From: Costus lasius
Taxonomy: Eukaryota; Streptophyta; Magnoliopsida; Zingiberales; Costaceae
Length of the DNA: 64,000 nt
Assembly: GCA_027563935.2 (NCBI GenBank)
Contig: CM050449.1
Location: 13,220,501 to 13,284,500 of the forward strand
Direction of reading: 5' to 3'
A program made the translations under genes and the position numbers. Within the stretch, counting starts at the first letter, position 1. Each line of letters starts with the position of its first letter. The notes beneath the pieces were generated by a model that saw only the letters and a program-made list of their open reading frames with translations, was not told the DNA's origin and did not search any database. This document shows positions 24,978-59,386 of the stretch, piece after piece.

Positions 24978-25756
24978 GGCTTTGTTTAGTTGCTCGGACC
25001 AAAAAAAAGGGAAAGGTGAAAGAGGGAGGAAAGAAAAAAAAAAGAAAAAAAAGAAATTATATATGAAAATTACGTGCTCAATTTATGAACAGAGAAGAAG
25101 AAGTTGCGTGGGGAAGACAACAGTGGCGGCTTCTAGCAGCGGTAATGGCGGGGACTTCTAGCAGCAGCAACAACAAGGGCTTCTGACGATGGCGATGACT
25201 TCCAACGACAACGAGGGCGGGGGCTTTCGACGGGAAGAGGGGAGCAACGGCGACTTCAAGAGGGCAGCAACGACGATGGGAGGGGAACGAGAGGCAGAAG
25301 GCAAGCGTGAGCTCGGCGATGGGAAGAGCGCAGCGACGGCGAGCGCAAGCTTGACAAGGACATAGAAGGCAGGAGCAAGCTCGGCGAGAAGCAAGGATGA
25401 GCTCAGTGATGAGAGGTGAATGGGAGGTAGAAGGCGCGTGTGAGCTTGGCAATAGGAGGTGAGCACAAGCTCGACGTAGGGAGGCGGCACAAGGGAGGAG
25501 GGAGGGGGAAGAAGGAGGCAGTGTCGGCGGTGAACAATGAGCACTAACGATGATGAGCAGCAAGCAATGTTGTCTAACAATAGTGGTAGCAAGATGTCGT
25601 GTGGAAGAAGGGGTAAGAACGTGGAGTGGAAAGAGTTTTCGCCCGATTTGGGTGGGTGGATTTGAAAACTAAGAAAAAATATACTTCTTTTTTTTTTAAT
25701 CCATTTAAATAAACAAGGGAAACTATATTTATATCCCGCCCAAACTAAACTGTTTT
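24978..25756. mobile_element. Probable PIF/Harbinger-like non-autonomous element with purine-rich core
   Basis: The left end GGCTTTGTTTAGTTG and the inverted right end, containing ACAGTTTAGTTTGGG, form degenerate terminal repeats. The interior (about 25078-25620) is strongly purine-rich on the + strand, with repeated GGCGAC, GAGGGG and GCAGCAA words. This is the same style as the better-defined element at 38757-39691. The exact ends and target duplication are not clear. Confidence 0.5.
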
Positions 25757-25959
25757 AAAAAATTATATTTGCTGGGAAATTGTGACACTTTATTAAATTA
25801 AGGTACTCAGCTGCCGTAAATTGTAATCCTTTAGCCTAATTTGGGAAGAAGTTGACTACTTTTGATCCACAACTCAGGTAAGATAACAAAGTCAAATCAT
25901 GTCACCGTCTGACTAGTTTGGCCCACTTGAATGGGCTAAATTATTTTCTTTGTCAAGGC

Positions 25960-27200
25960 TACTGTCACGCCCACCCAATTCAGCCCAATCCACGTCACCC
26001 GTTCGCCTCCGTATGTGTGCCGACACCCGAAAATCAGAAATTGAAATCCGATTTCGATTTTGAATCTTTACGCGCGTCGATTTGGTTGACTCAAGTCAAC
26101 ACCTCCTCCCTCGAAACGAACGCCAGCCGAGGCGTCATCTTCGTGCGGACGCCGCCTGCGTCCGGAGATTGCCGACGACGTTCGTTCGCCGGAGGCGAAG
26201 GTAGATGGGCTGAGGACGTGCGGCAGGCTCGGACCCCTCGTCCGAGCCTTAGCCTTCATCGCCGGGACCGCCGGAAGCTATCGTCGGGGAGATGGTGAAG
26301 AAAGACAGAATCGCCGGAAAACCCAGAAAAGCTCCCGCCGGAGTCGGAGAAGAGAACACGGGAGTAAGGAAAATTTACGTTGCTGGCCAAACAACCTACA
26401 TAAACCCTCTTCCTCACCTCTCTCTCGCTCCCTCACGTCGACGGCACCTCGCCGTCGACTTACAAGTTCACTCACCGGAGAAACTTCTTCACCGCATCCT
26501 CTGCGACGGCATCGGAGCTGCAGCTCCGGAAAGAGACCTCGCTGGTCTCCGTTCGTCGTCACCCTCGGACCACGGCATCAGGGCCAGTGCCCTGGAATGG
26601 GGGAGAAGAGGTGATCGCCGCCAGTCGCCACTGCCATTGTCGGGGAGGCGGAGGAGCACACCACCGGCTCCGGACCCGCCTCCCCCTCCTCTTCCTCTTC
26701 TGCCTGGACGAACTCGAGCTGGAAAGGTATCGTCGGGCCTGAGATAGGGAAGCAGCCTTCCCTCCTCTGCTTTGAAGATGAAGCTCCCCTCCCCCTCCTC
26801 TTCCCCGTCTCCTCGCTGCCCGGCGTCTTAAAGGAAAGGGCGCCTCCCTCTTTGGAAAGTCCAGCCGGTGCCAGCCATCTTTCCCTTTCCGCCCGCTAGC
26901 CGCAGTTTCCGTCGGATCCGCGCGCCTCATCCGCAACCCGTCCGCTCGCCGATCCTGCCAGAGAAGGGGGCGAGGAAGTCGCCGTTGACCTCGCTGCTTC
27001 CGCCGTCAGGAATGGAGCCGGAGATGGCGCCGTTGATCCGCCGCAGATCGCGCACAGGGACGAAGCCCTCCTCTCCGTCCGCTTCGCTCGCCCAGCACAC
27101 CTCGCTGGGTTGGGCTTTGGCAGTGGACTTGGGCCGTCGCCCAGTCCAATCCTCTGGCCCAGCCTTGGAGAAGAATAGTCATCACAGCTACCATAATGAA
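25960..27200. other. GC-rich island of unknown nature
   Basis: An abrupt GC-rich block lies within AT-rich DNA. It contains many CGCCG/CCGGCG words and a possible promoter-like stretch (CTACATAAACCC at about 26395-26407, then CT-rich DNA). No frame gives a recognisable domain. It could be an LTR or other repeat, or a non-coding gene start. GGGCTAAATT and GGCCCA words at its borders are of the kind found in plant promoters and LTRs. Confidence 0.35.
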
Positions 27201-27555
27201 TCGCCTTAGAATAATTGTCCACTAAAGACAAATCAAATCAATCCAGACAACTCTTACACATTCTAATTAGGTCAGATAAATGACTAACCTATTGTCCACC
27301 GAATTGATAAGTTCTACGAGGACCGTTGCCCTAACTAGATAGAGTCATTCAAAGTCAAGTTGGACATCTCCACTAGTGAAATAGCTTGACATGATCATAT
27401 TAATAAAAGTAAACATCAGTTCGATGTAGGCAAATCACCTAACAAGTTAGAACAAATTCATTGAAACTGACCTAATTGATTGCTTAATTTTATTATATAA
27501 TTAAAATTATTTTTTTAGTTTTTGTCTTTCTTGGTAATATAATATATTTCTTTAA

Positions 27556-27688
27556 GGCTATATTCAGTTGAAGGGATTCCATAGTGAAAATGATGAAAAA
27601 TGCTATGAATCTAGATAAATCTAGATGAAAAGTTATCTAGATTCATAGCATTTTCTATCCTTTCCACTATGAAAACCTGAACATAACC
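27556..27688. mobile_element. Tourist-like PIF/Harbinger MITE, 133 bp, almost a perfect palindrome
   Basis: The left end GGCTATATTCAGTTG pairs with the inverted right end GGTTATGTTCAGG. The centre ATGCTATGAATCTAGAT is repeated inverted, so nearly the whole element folds on itself. It is flanked on both sides by TAA (27553-27555 and 27689-27691), the target duplication typical of Harbinger elements. Confidence 0.85.
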
Positions 27689-28290
27689 TAAATTTTTTTT
27701 TAACTTTAGTGATGTGCATGGTTTATCTTTTTTTCCCAATTCATTTTAAAGTGTCGCTGGACGCTGATATGATCTGGACTTTGAGATTCACGATTTGAAT
27801 GGCTCTGAAATGACCTATTGCCCAGGAATTTTTTTCCACAATATTTGTGGTTTTAACCAGAAAAACTTTTGTGTGCATCTCAAAAATTGCCGCTGACATG
27901 CACCGACGAAAGATTGTGATCTGTAATCGATCGATGATTGGCGAGTTTCTGAAGAACGAGTGAAGACGACAAATTTAAGAGCATGTGAAAGAAAATATTA
28001 AAAAGTGTCCAAATCAAGAGGAACATGCGTTGGCGCCTTGGTGACCGCATTCACTGCACTTGCAGAGTTTTATTGAGAACTGACGTTGGCCAGTAATGCA
28101 AGAAAGAAAACATAAAATGGAAATGTTCATGCAGCTCAGCTCACGATGATGATGATGTTTCTTCTTCTTCACATCATTTCCGCACCAGAATTTCGTTCAA
28201 AAAATAGAATGTATTACTCACCACATGCTGTGCAGTAATTTTCTATCAATGGTTCCCTAAATTACATGCAGCATAGAACATACTGCTGTC

Positions 28291-30449
28291 TTATTGATGG
28301 AGAAGCTCCATGACTTTGAGCAGAACAGGCTTGAATCTGTGCAAATCTAGCTTCACGTCCTGGTTATCCAAGTAAACCTCCCCCATCTTGTTCCAGCCCA
28401 ACCTGTGAATCGACTTGGGATCCACGAACACAGGATGGTTCCTCGGGTACCTCTCGATCAAGCTGCTTTCCTCCACGGCAATGCTGTAGTCCACGTACCG
28501 CAGCCCGGCGTCCTGCGAGGAGTCCTTGAAGCACGACCGCGAGATGTTCACCAAATTGCCAAAGGGAATAATCTGCACGATCACAGCGTTCGTCGGCAGG
28601 TACACGAAGTTTGTCAGCCCGGCGCCGTGCACGCCCACCATCACGTCGCAGGAATTCACCACCCGCGCAAAACTTGCCAGATCCGTCCGCGTGCCCGCCT
28701 CTCCTGTCACCACCTCGAACCCTAACCCCTCTGCCAAGGCCACAATTTGCTCGAAGTTTGTAAATTTCCGGCTACTCTTTCTCGGAATCAGCAGCATCCG
28801 CGGCTTCTTGTGCTCGCCTTCCCCGAGTTTCACTGGGGACGCCCTTTCCAGGGAGTAGGCGGTCCGGAGGAAGGCTGTGAAGTCGACCATCGAGTACCCG
28901 CCGGGGGCCCGCGCAGGGTCGATGGACATCGGCTTGTGGCTGTGGAGCCCCACGATGGCGCGCGGGAAGCACCGGACTTGGTCGTCGCCGTCTAGGAAGA
29001 CGATGTCGTGCCGCGAGAGCTGCTTGAGGATGTGCCTGTACTTGTCGATCCACCAGAAGTTACGGGTGTAGATGAGGAAGTGGACGTCCCCGGCGAACTG
29101 CCGCGCCGTGATGAAGAGCGGGATGAGCACGTCGGTGTAGTCGTGGTAGTAGTTCCCGGTGTACCCGCCAATGACGAACACCATAGCGGGGGCGGTGTAG
29201 TTGGCGACGCAGCGGGGAGCATCGCCGGAGGCTCTCGATGGCGTCTGTGTCACCGTGACTTGGGTGACGTGTTGCATCGCGGCTTTGTCGAATTTGCGCG
29301 CGTAAGGCTTGATTTTCCAGGAAGTGGGGGAGCGGCGGCCGTTGACGAAGACGACCGCGGAAGACTTACCGTGGATTCGGACGTCGCCGGCCATCTCACA
29401 GACGTCTGTTCTCCACCAGGAGAGGTCACAGATTGGCTTCTTCATGCCTTCCTTGGCCTTAATTCTTCCATCTTAAAGACAAGATTTTTGCTTAATAAGA
29501 TGTCAGCAAAGGAGCTAATATTCCAAAGTAGTCTATACAGATTAACTGATCATGTAAACCTGGCTGTCTCGATTTCCTTGGTTCTTCCTTGTAATTTGGT
29601 TGCTCGACAGGAGCTGAAATCGACCTTACTTGAACAGGATCAACAGGAGCTGAAATATTCCGTTGGGCATTGTCTTCTGCAACATTTTCGATCCTGATCT
29701 GTGTCTCTCTTGGGTGTTCTATACAGATGAAGAAAAGAAATCTGTTCAATTCTCCCAAAGGAGGCATCTCAACTAAGATCTTGTTTCTTCTCTCTCTAGA
29801 TTAGTATGAAATGGAGACTCACCTAATTGTTCAGCGGCAATGGCTTTGTTTTCTGTTGATGATGAGTTCTGCTTCAATTCCGTATCGCCATTGCCACTCG
29901 GACGAATGCTCTCTGCATCATCAGCTCGACCTGTAGATTCTCAAATATCAGCGGAAGAAAGGTTCACACTTTTTATCTTCTTGTACGTGCAAAATTTTAT
30001 TGACCAAAGTCAGCTGCAACTGAAAATTTTCTGTTTAAAATACGGAAAGGACTCATCCTCACCTGATGATATCTGCGTGCTGTTGTTGTTGCTGCTTACT
30101 TTCACAGGATCGTTCCAAACCCCATCGACCAAAGACAGCTGCTGTTTGACTGTAAAAACAAGAGCGAGCTTGTTTAGCAGGACAAAGCAATAACCAAGAT
30201 CTTAGCAAAATATATGCCCACCGACACATCAAGACTCAATGTTTTCCACACCCGAAGCTGAAGAAAACCAGTGCGTCGATCTTCCACGGCCTCAATTTCA
30301 AATCTCCATACTTGGAAAAAGGCAAGAAGAGCAACTCAATTACCTGAATAGACAGAGAGATATAGAACACAGGCAAGCACTCCAATGCAGAATCCCAGAA
30401 GCAACGACAGGAGAAGCTTCTTCGCTTCCAGTCGCTTCAAGCTCTTCAT
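28291..30449 (-). CDS. GT61-C: GT61 glycosyltransferase (XAT/XYXT-like) with long stem, 546 aa
   Basis: Five minus-strand exons, 30449-30344, 30149-30063, 29930-29823, 29718-29560 and 29471-28291, all phase-1 introns, join to 547 codons including stop. The protein starts MKSLKRLEAKK, has a membrane anchor (about 12-35, LLLSLLLGFCIGVLACVLYL), then a long Gln/Ser/Asn-rich stem coded by three small exons. The stem has a repeated ISAPV motif. The catalytic part has CEMAGDVRIHGKSS, GGYTGNYYHDYTDVLIPLF and GVHGAGLTNFVYLP, diagnostic of GT61. Role: Golgi transfer of pentose to xylan or a related glycan (family knowledge); the exact donor and acceptor are unknown. It lies in tandem with GT61-B. A 13-codon upstream ORF precedes the start, which suggests translational control. 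Confidence 0.93.
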
Positions 30450-30467
30450 CGGGATCGCCTTCTTTCT

Positions 30468-30509
30468 TTACTGCTGCAGCTCCGCAAGGGCAATCGCTCC
30501 GCCGCTCAT
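30468..30509 (-). promoter_or_regulatory. Upstream ORF in the GT61-C leader (13 residues)
   Basis: ATG at 30509 opens MSGGAIALAELQQ and ends with TAA at 30470-30468, 18 nt before the main ATG. Such a short, close uORF usually lowers translation of the main frame. This assumes that transcription starts upstream of 30509, which is not shown. Confidence 0.45.
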
Positions 30510-30549
30510 GGGAGAGCCACGGAGAGCTTAGCGATCAAGGAAGGTAGCT

Positions 30550-33130
30550 CTGTTTTATTCTCCCCGAGGGAGAGTGAAAATCCTGTGCCGCATCATTTGG
30601 CACTTGGCGGAATGCGAGAATGGGTGGAGATGACAGCCGCACAGTGACAAGAGCTTGATGTGAATATTCCTATTAAATTTGACCGACATGAAAAGGAAGA
30701 TGCGGTGCTTCTTCATTGCCAAACAAGAAACAAGGACGCTGCAATTTTACTGGGACTAGGACTAGTTTCATCGTTTGGGTATTCGTAAATTTTCATTGTA
30801 TTCTTTGTATGTAATTTTCCTTTATAAAACTGGTGAAATTTGCTTTTCATACCACAAACATGTACGAGCGTAAGCAGCCATTAATTCCCAGAGATGAGAC
30901 TCTTTTTTTTTTAACTCTTGGAGCTGTTCGGATGAGTAAAACTTCAGCTTTGACCGTCGAGCGCTTGGATTACTCAAGAACAAAAATAAAATATCTGTCA
31001 TCTACTTTATTGAATAGGTGGGCATGCATGTCCCTTGTGCGGTTGTGCAAAGCATTGAATTGCCGATAAGTATGTTTTTCTATTCCATTTCAGCACATAC
31101 TGGCCCAAACATATATGAAAAATGCTCTTACCGTAGACTTATCCCCTAGATAAAGGGACACCCTTCATCACTGCTGCACTTACGCCTTAATGAATGAAGT
31201 TGACTAGGCGGCTCTGGGGGGAAGCTAGAAGGACAAAGGATGAAATAGTGAATGAAGTGAAAGTTAGCTAACAGGGCAAAGTCGGCTAAGAGGTCAAAGT
31301 CAACTAGGTGGGCAGGTGTTTGACTAAAGGGTTATTGGCTGTAAGTCATCTTTGACTTAGATAATCATCAGAGATTTATGCATGTCATGGGAAACCTACC
31401 TCCATGGAATGTTTATGGTGAGAAAAGTCAGAAGAACCTAGGAGTTGGGCTGTCACACTTGTGCGGTCGCTCTCTTTTGGGCATACTGCTCCAATGAGAG
31501 GATCCGGTGATATTTTATTAATTTCATATATATATATATGAAATTATGAATATATACATCCATACATACACTGATTTAATATTTATATATGTGTATATAT
31601 ATAGGATTTTATTGAGAAGCTTCCAAAGATTTAAATATGTCGCAGATCAATTATTAACACAAGCGCGTAGCTACTTCTATGACGGGAGTTAATGGACAAA
31701 TATTAAATCAGTGTCGCTGTTCCAGTTGGTTGGCCGCTAGCATTGCCAGCCTAATGTCCACCGGCTTAATTCTATTTGAACCTTTTTTGTTTGAAAAAGT
31801 ATATGAAAATGTCTGAATTACTAAATCTATTGAGGAGCAATATTTTGCATTGAATAAATAAATTTTGTTAATTAGAAAATTTCTTTCCTTTATGATGTAA
31901 TTACCTTATATTTTATTCAGTCTTTTTTACAAGAACAATGTTCATCAATCATGACATTTTTAGTTATACTAATATTAAATAAATAAATTGATTAAAAAAT
32001 TCTTGATACTATTTGGGGGAAAATTGTTGTGGCGGCGGCTTTACCATACATGCATTAAAAAAATACTTAGAGAGGCGTGTTTGCATATATCTTATCCAAG
32101 GTGGATGGTAATTTACACACTAAATAAAATTTAGGGATTTTCACCCTCACCGATCCAATGGTGCTATAGTGAGTTTTCTAAAATTCTAAAAATTCACGGA
32201 TTTCTAAAAAATGTGCTCTCCTATTTGGGCATATGACAATTAAACGTGTGTTATTCATACAACCAGCTTAAATAATTTTATTGTTATTATTATTGTTATT
32301 ATCCATTTATTGTATATTTAGGTTTAAAATGTTCTGTCTTGTTTACTTAGATTCGAAATATCAAAACTTATATTTAAAGACTATCATTTGAGAGTAGTGA
32401 GAAATTTATATAAAATTAATATTTTGTATTTGAATTAGTTCTGTATTAACTTAACGAAGAACGTTTTAGTTAATTTCCAGAACTTCTTTTATGAGTATAT
32501 GAAGTTTTATATTAAATATATTTTAAGTAGAAAATGGGACTAGTTATATTCTATTTATAAATTCATTATATTTTCTTAACTATTCTTTATTTTTTATATA
32601 TATTTTTTGATTGACACTATCAAAATGATGATGATGATGATTATTATTATTACTAAATGAAGCACAACACTACACTTATATATTAAATTAGATTATTAAC
32701 CCAATTAAGTGGTATTATAAAATTCATAATGCATTATATATAAATAAACGGCTTTCAACTGATGACGATTATTTCCAAATGAATTCTCTGAAGTAAAAAA
32801 ACTAAATAATTTTAGAAATGTGTTTTTATTAAAATCTAAAAGTACAAAATGAAACATCTATAAGACATTAACCATGCTATGTCAATTCCCAAAACAGAGT
32901 TTTCGAGGTCTCTTGCAAGTAATCATTTTCATTACTTCCATTAAGAAGAAAAAGTTATAATACACAATATTGAATATCTGTCAAGGAAACTACGTTAAAA
33001 TTTCAACAAAACTAAATTTGTTGGAAGACCAAAATTATTGTACGTAGACATAACAAATGGCATGCGCATCTTCGGATGTATAAAAATGCTGCTTGCGCTG
33101 AAAAACGTAAATTATTAGCTGTTGATATGA
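30550..33130. other. Intergenic DNA between GT61-C and the LeuRS gene
   Basis: The left part (30550-30830) is presumed GT61-C promoter. The rest is AT-rich. A 16-bp inverted repeat (CACTGATTTAATATTT at about 31568 and its complement at about 31697) encloses about 110 bp and could be ends of a degraded MITE. No gene is seen. Confidence 0.45.
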
Positions 33131-56321
<23,191 letters not shown>

Positions 56322-57710
56322 TGTTCAACTGGAGGGGGGAGAGAGATGGCGACGAAGGCAAAGCGCGGAGCGGAGCCGCGGGCGTCGGAGAAAGGAAAAG
56401 AAAGAGTGCTGGCGATGAAATGAAACGGATATTGCGAATTTACGATAATAAAACTAAGAGGAAAAAAATATCTTATCGATTTATTCTTTTTTAACAAATG
56501 CTGAATAAAAGATTGCATTTGAATTTTATTTTCCATAGGGGCCTCATCGAAAAAAAAAAAACTTTTCTCACATGACCATTTTCTCTTTAGGTGATTATTG
56601 ACTAGCATGGTAAAATATGTTTATTTTCTACAAAGTATTTATATGCTAAAAATACTATATTGAATTTATTTAAAAAATTTGTGACAAATAATAAATTATT
56701 CTTCAACTTATATAAGTATCATATTCAAATTACATAATTTCTTTTCACTATACGTGTTTCGTTTATAAAACACTTATGTGTTAGTAAATGATAATGAGTC
56801 TTAACTTTTGTTGGAGAAAGTGAGAAATATGATATAATTTATAAAGATTAGTAAGTTTATTATTATTAACTTGAGCTTAAACATCATTGGTTTAAAAAAT
56901 TAATGCGTGGTTCTTATATTATTTATTATGATATACTTAATGAGCTTAACTTAGTAAGTATAATATGATGCTAAGACTATCAAATTTTTCTCGTGTCATT
57001 TATAGTCTTATTTGGCACTGGCAAATCCCAACCCTTGGATCTTCAAAAAGAATGAGCTACATGTTATGTCTAATGTAAGAAAGTTTTAATACAACATCTT
57101 CAAGAAAGCTTTGCCTTGCTAATCCTTACTATCTTAGCTCATCGATGCTTATCTATTCATCAGTTGCTTGAATTTGGTCTTATTGATCAGGAGAAAACTG
57201 AATAATATGACGAGCTTACAAATTTTCTTATCTGTATCTAATTATTCCGAGTATAGAATAAATATTGTGTAAAGTTTGTGGATGAGGTCAGTGCCAATAA
57301 AAATAAACAAAAAGGAAAAATGGTGATCGAAAGCAAGCTGGAGTGGGCACTTTCTTCTCTGGCGGAAAAACCGTGGCATCAGATGGAGTACCATCAGCTG
57401 ATTGCCTAAGAAAAACCTTCAAGTAGAGAAGTAGGAGAGCGGAGTAGCCCATTACTCAACATTTGTTCTACTTGGAGATAGCGTTGGTGACAGCCCAACC
57501 AAATTAAGCAGCTTCTATCTTTCTCTCTAACTCGGTGTTCAATTCCATCCCTGCTTTGTCTGCTTCCCAATTGCCTGTTTGCCTCGCCTAATCCCCAGCT
57601 CCCACTCCATGTGCTCGCCCACGTAAACAACTCCCCTGCAACAGCGACCCCTTGCCAAATCCCCTGTTTTCAGCTACTTAATTGATTGCAACAGCGCTCC
57701 ACGCCCTCTC
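56322..57710. other. Divergent promoter region between LeuRS and the PADRE gene
   Basis: 1.4 kb lies between the two divergent ATGs. The part next to LeuRS is GC-rich; the middle is very AT-rich. Open frames here are chance. No firm promoter motif is called. Confidence 0.5.
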
Positions 57711-58190
57711 ATGGGGAATGCTGCGTGCACGGTTACAACCGTGAGGGTCGTCAACGGCGACGGCGTGCTCGAAGAGTACGGGCAGCCCGTGACTGCGGGC
57801 GAGGTGATGGCGGACAATCCAGGGGAGTTCGTGTGCGACTCGGGCCATCTCAGCGTAGGGGGCCGGGTCCCGTGGCTGGCGGCGGAGGAGGAGCTCGAGC
57901 GGGGGCGGCTCTATTTCCTGCTTCCATCGGAGGAGATGCTCTTCTCCGTGCTCACCGAGGAGGAGCTGGGAGTTCTTTCGTGCAGGGCTTCCTCTGCTTT
58001 GACGACGAAGAAGAAGAAGAAGAAGGAGAGGAGGCGGAGGATTTTTCCGGTGCTCCTCTGTGAGCTCTGCTTGGTACGTCCTGCAGGAGATAAGAGAGTG
58101 GTCGAGGAGTTGTTGGGCCGGAGAGTGAAGAGGCTGTCGAGGCGTCGGTCGTGGGCGCCGGCCCTGGACACCATCGAGGAGCACCAATGA
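57711..58190 (+). CDS. PADRE (DUF4228) domain protein, 159 aa, single exon
   Basis: A single GC-rich exon. The start MGNAACTVTTVRVVNGDG is the usual beginning of this plant family. Gly2 after Met in MGNAAC fits N-myristoylation and perhaps palmitoylation at the Cys, so the protein may sit at a membrane. The conserved core YGQPVTAGEVMADNPGEFVC, then LAAEEELERGRLYFLLP, is diagnostic of DUF4228/PADRE. The C-terminal half has a Lys/Arg-rich run (about 99-109) and a second basic stretch (RRVKRLSRRRSW), which might give nuclear localisation. PADRE genes are often induced by pathogens and abiotic stress (family knowledge); the molecular role is not known. The start is the first ATG of the frame. Confidence 0.9.
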   Translation: MGNAACTVTTVRVVNGDGVLEEYGQPVTAGEVMADNPGEFVCDSGHLSVGGRVPWLAAEEELERGRLYFLLPSEEMLFSVLTEEELGVLSCRASSALTTKKKKKKERRRRIFPVLLCELCLVRPAGDKRVVEELLGRRVKRLSRRRSWAPALDTIEEHQ

Positions 58191-59386
58191 AGAGCTTCTT
58201 CATTCATGCTGCGAAGCAAACAGTCGCTGGCACACTGATTGGAGTTGGATAATCCTTTCTTTTTGTTTTGTACATTGTTACCAAGTGAAAAGGAGGAGCT
58301 GAGCTCTTCTTCATATCCATCATAAAGCAAACTTTTGTTCTCCTAGTTGTATCAATCTCAAAATTGAAGAAAATTTTAGATTTTGATGAAGAATGATAGC
58401 TTGCTGGTCAGGATATAAGATATTATAGTTTTTAAAAACTTTAGGAATAAAGGTTACATATTTTCTGTTGGCCTCAAAGCATAAAAAATATCATTAACAC
58501 ATGAGATAGACAATTTTCTTTGATTTTCTAGATACGAAAGGAACAAACTCAATCAAATTCTTAGCCAAAAAAAAATAAAAAAAAGTAATCCTCTAATTTA
58601 TGAGCAAGTGTTGCATACATATGACGGATTCTAATTTTTTCCCTAATATGGAAAGTCAAAGAACATGTTTGGAGTCATGCCATTCGAGGGGCATATTGGC
58701 GATCAGTAGACATTGATGATTAAATGAATTTTTTTTCAATAAGAGCTTGCTACGACCTCCACGTACGATTCCATTCCAGATCTCATGCAGCAAGCCCAAT
58801 TCTTTGTCTGGAATATTGCCTCTATCCATCCTCCTAAAACTCAAGATAACAGAGCTTAAACCATGAATACTATATTCAAGTAATTGTAATCGATCAAATA
58901 AACAAGAAAAGGAATCTGCTTTGATAGAGAAGTCAATGCTCACTTAAATAGATTCAATAGACAACTGCGTCGTCGTCTACAGGTAATGTAAAGATGCATT
59001 TGCCCAACATGAACGTTTAAAGCCAACTATGAGTTTTCATGACTACCAATGAGTTCAACCCTACTTTGTGACACAAGTTTCAGAACAAGCAATATAACCA
59101 CTTCCACCTTCATGAGCAATTTACAGAGTTCATACATCGTCAAAGCATTCTGAAGTGAGTGGCTTTCTGTAGAGGGATCCAACTATAGCAGAAATGTTTA
59201 AAGATTTCTAAGTGAAAGTTTAAACCTTATGTACAGAACAGATAACGACTGCATTCTTATGCAAATGTTCAGCCATTGGGCCTATCCTTTGCTTCATTTC
59301 CACTTCTTCTCTTCCTTTTCTTTCTTAAAAAAAAATTATTATATTTTACTTTCGTCGTTTGACCTCTTGCAACACCAAGTTTAATG
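58191..59386. other. Intergenic DNA between convergent PADRE and RING-CH genes
   Basis: AT-rich DNA with no supported gene. It must hold the 3' UTRs and poly(A) sites of both genes. Open frames at 58656-58943 have no recognisable domain. Confidence 0.5.

Larger units (their letters stand above)
24232..28290. other. Intergenic DNA between GT61-C and GT61-B, with MITEs and a GC-rich island
   Basis: This 4 kb holds a probable Harbinger-type element (about 24978-25756), a GC-rich island (about 25960-27200), a compact palindromic MITE (27556-27688), and AT-rich DNA. The part nearest 24232 is presumed GT61-B promoter. No gene is supported. Large open frames in 25.1-27.2 kb are low-complexity Pro/Ser/Arg translations on both strands. 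Confidence 0.5.

Noticed and set aside
25078..27231. Several open frames of 100-160 residues
   Set aside because: Composition-driven (GC-rich or purine-rich), overlapping on both strands, no domain recognised.
27556..27688. microRNA precursor
   Set aside because: The hairpin is explained by a MITE with terminal repeats and TAA duplications; no evidence of a processed small RNA can be seen from sequence alone.
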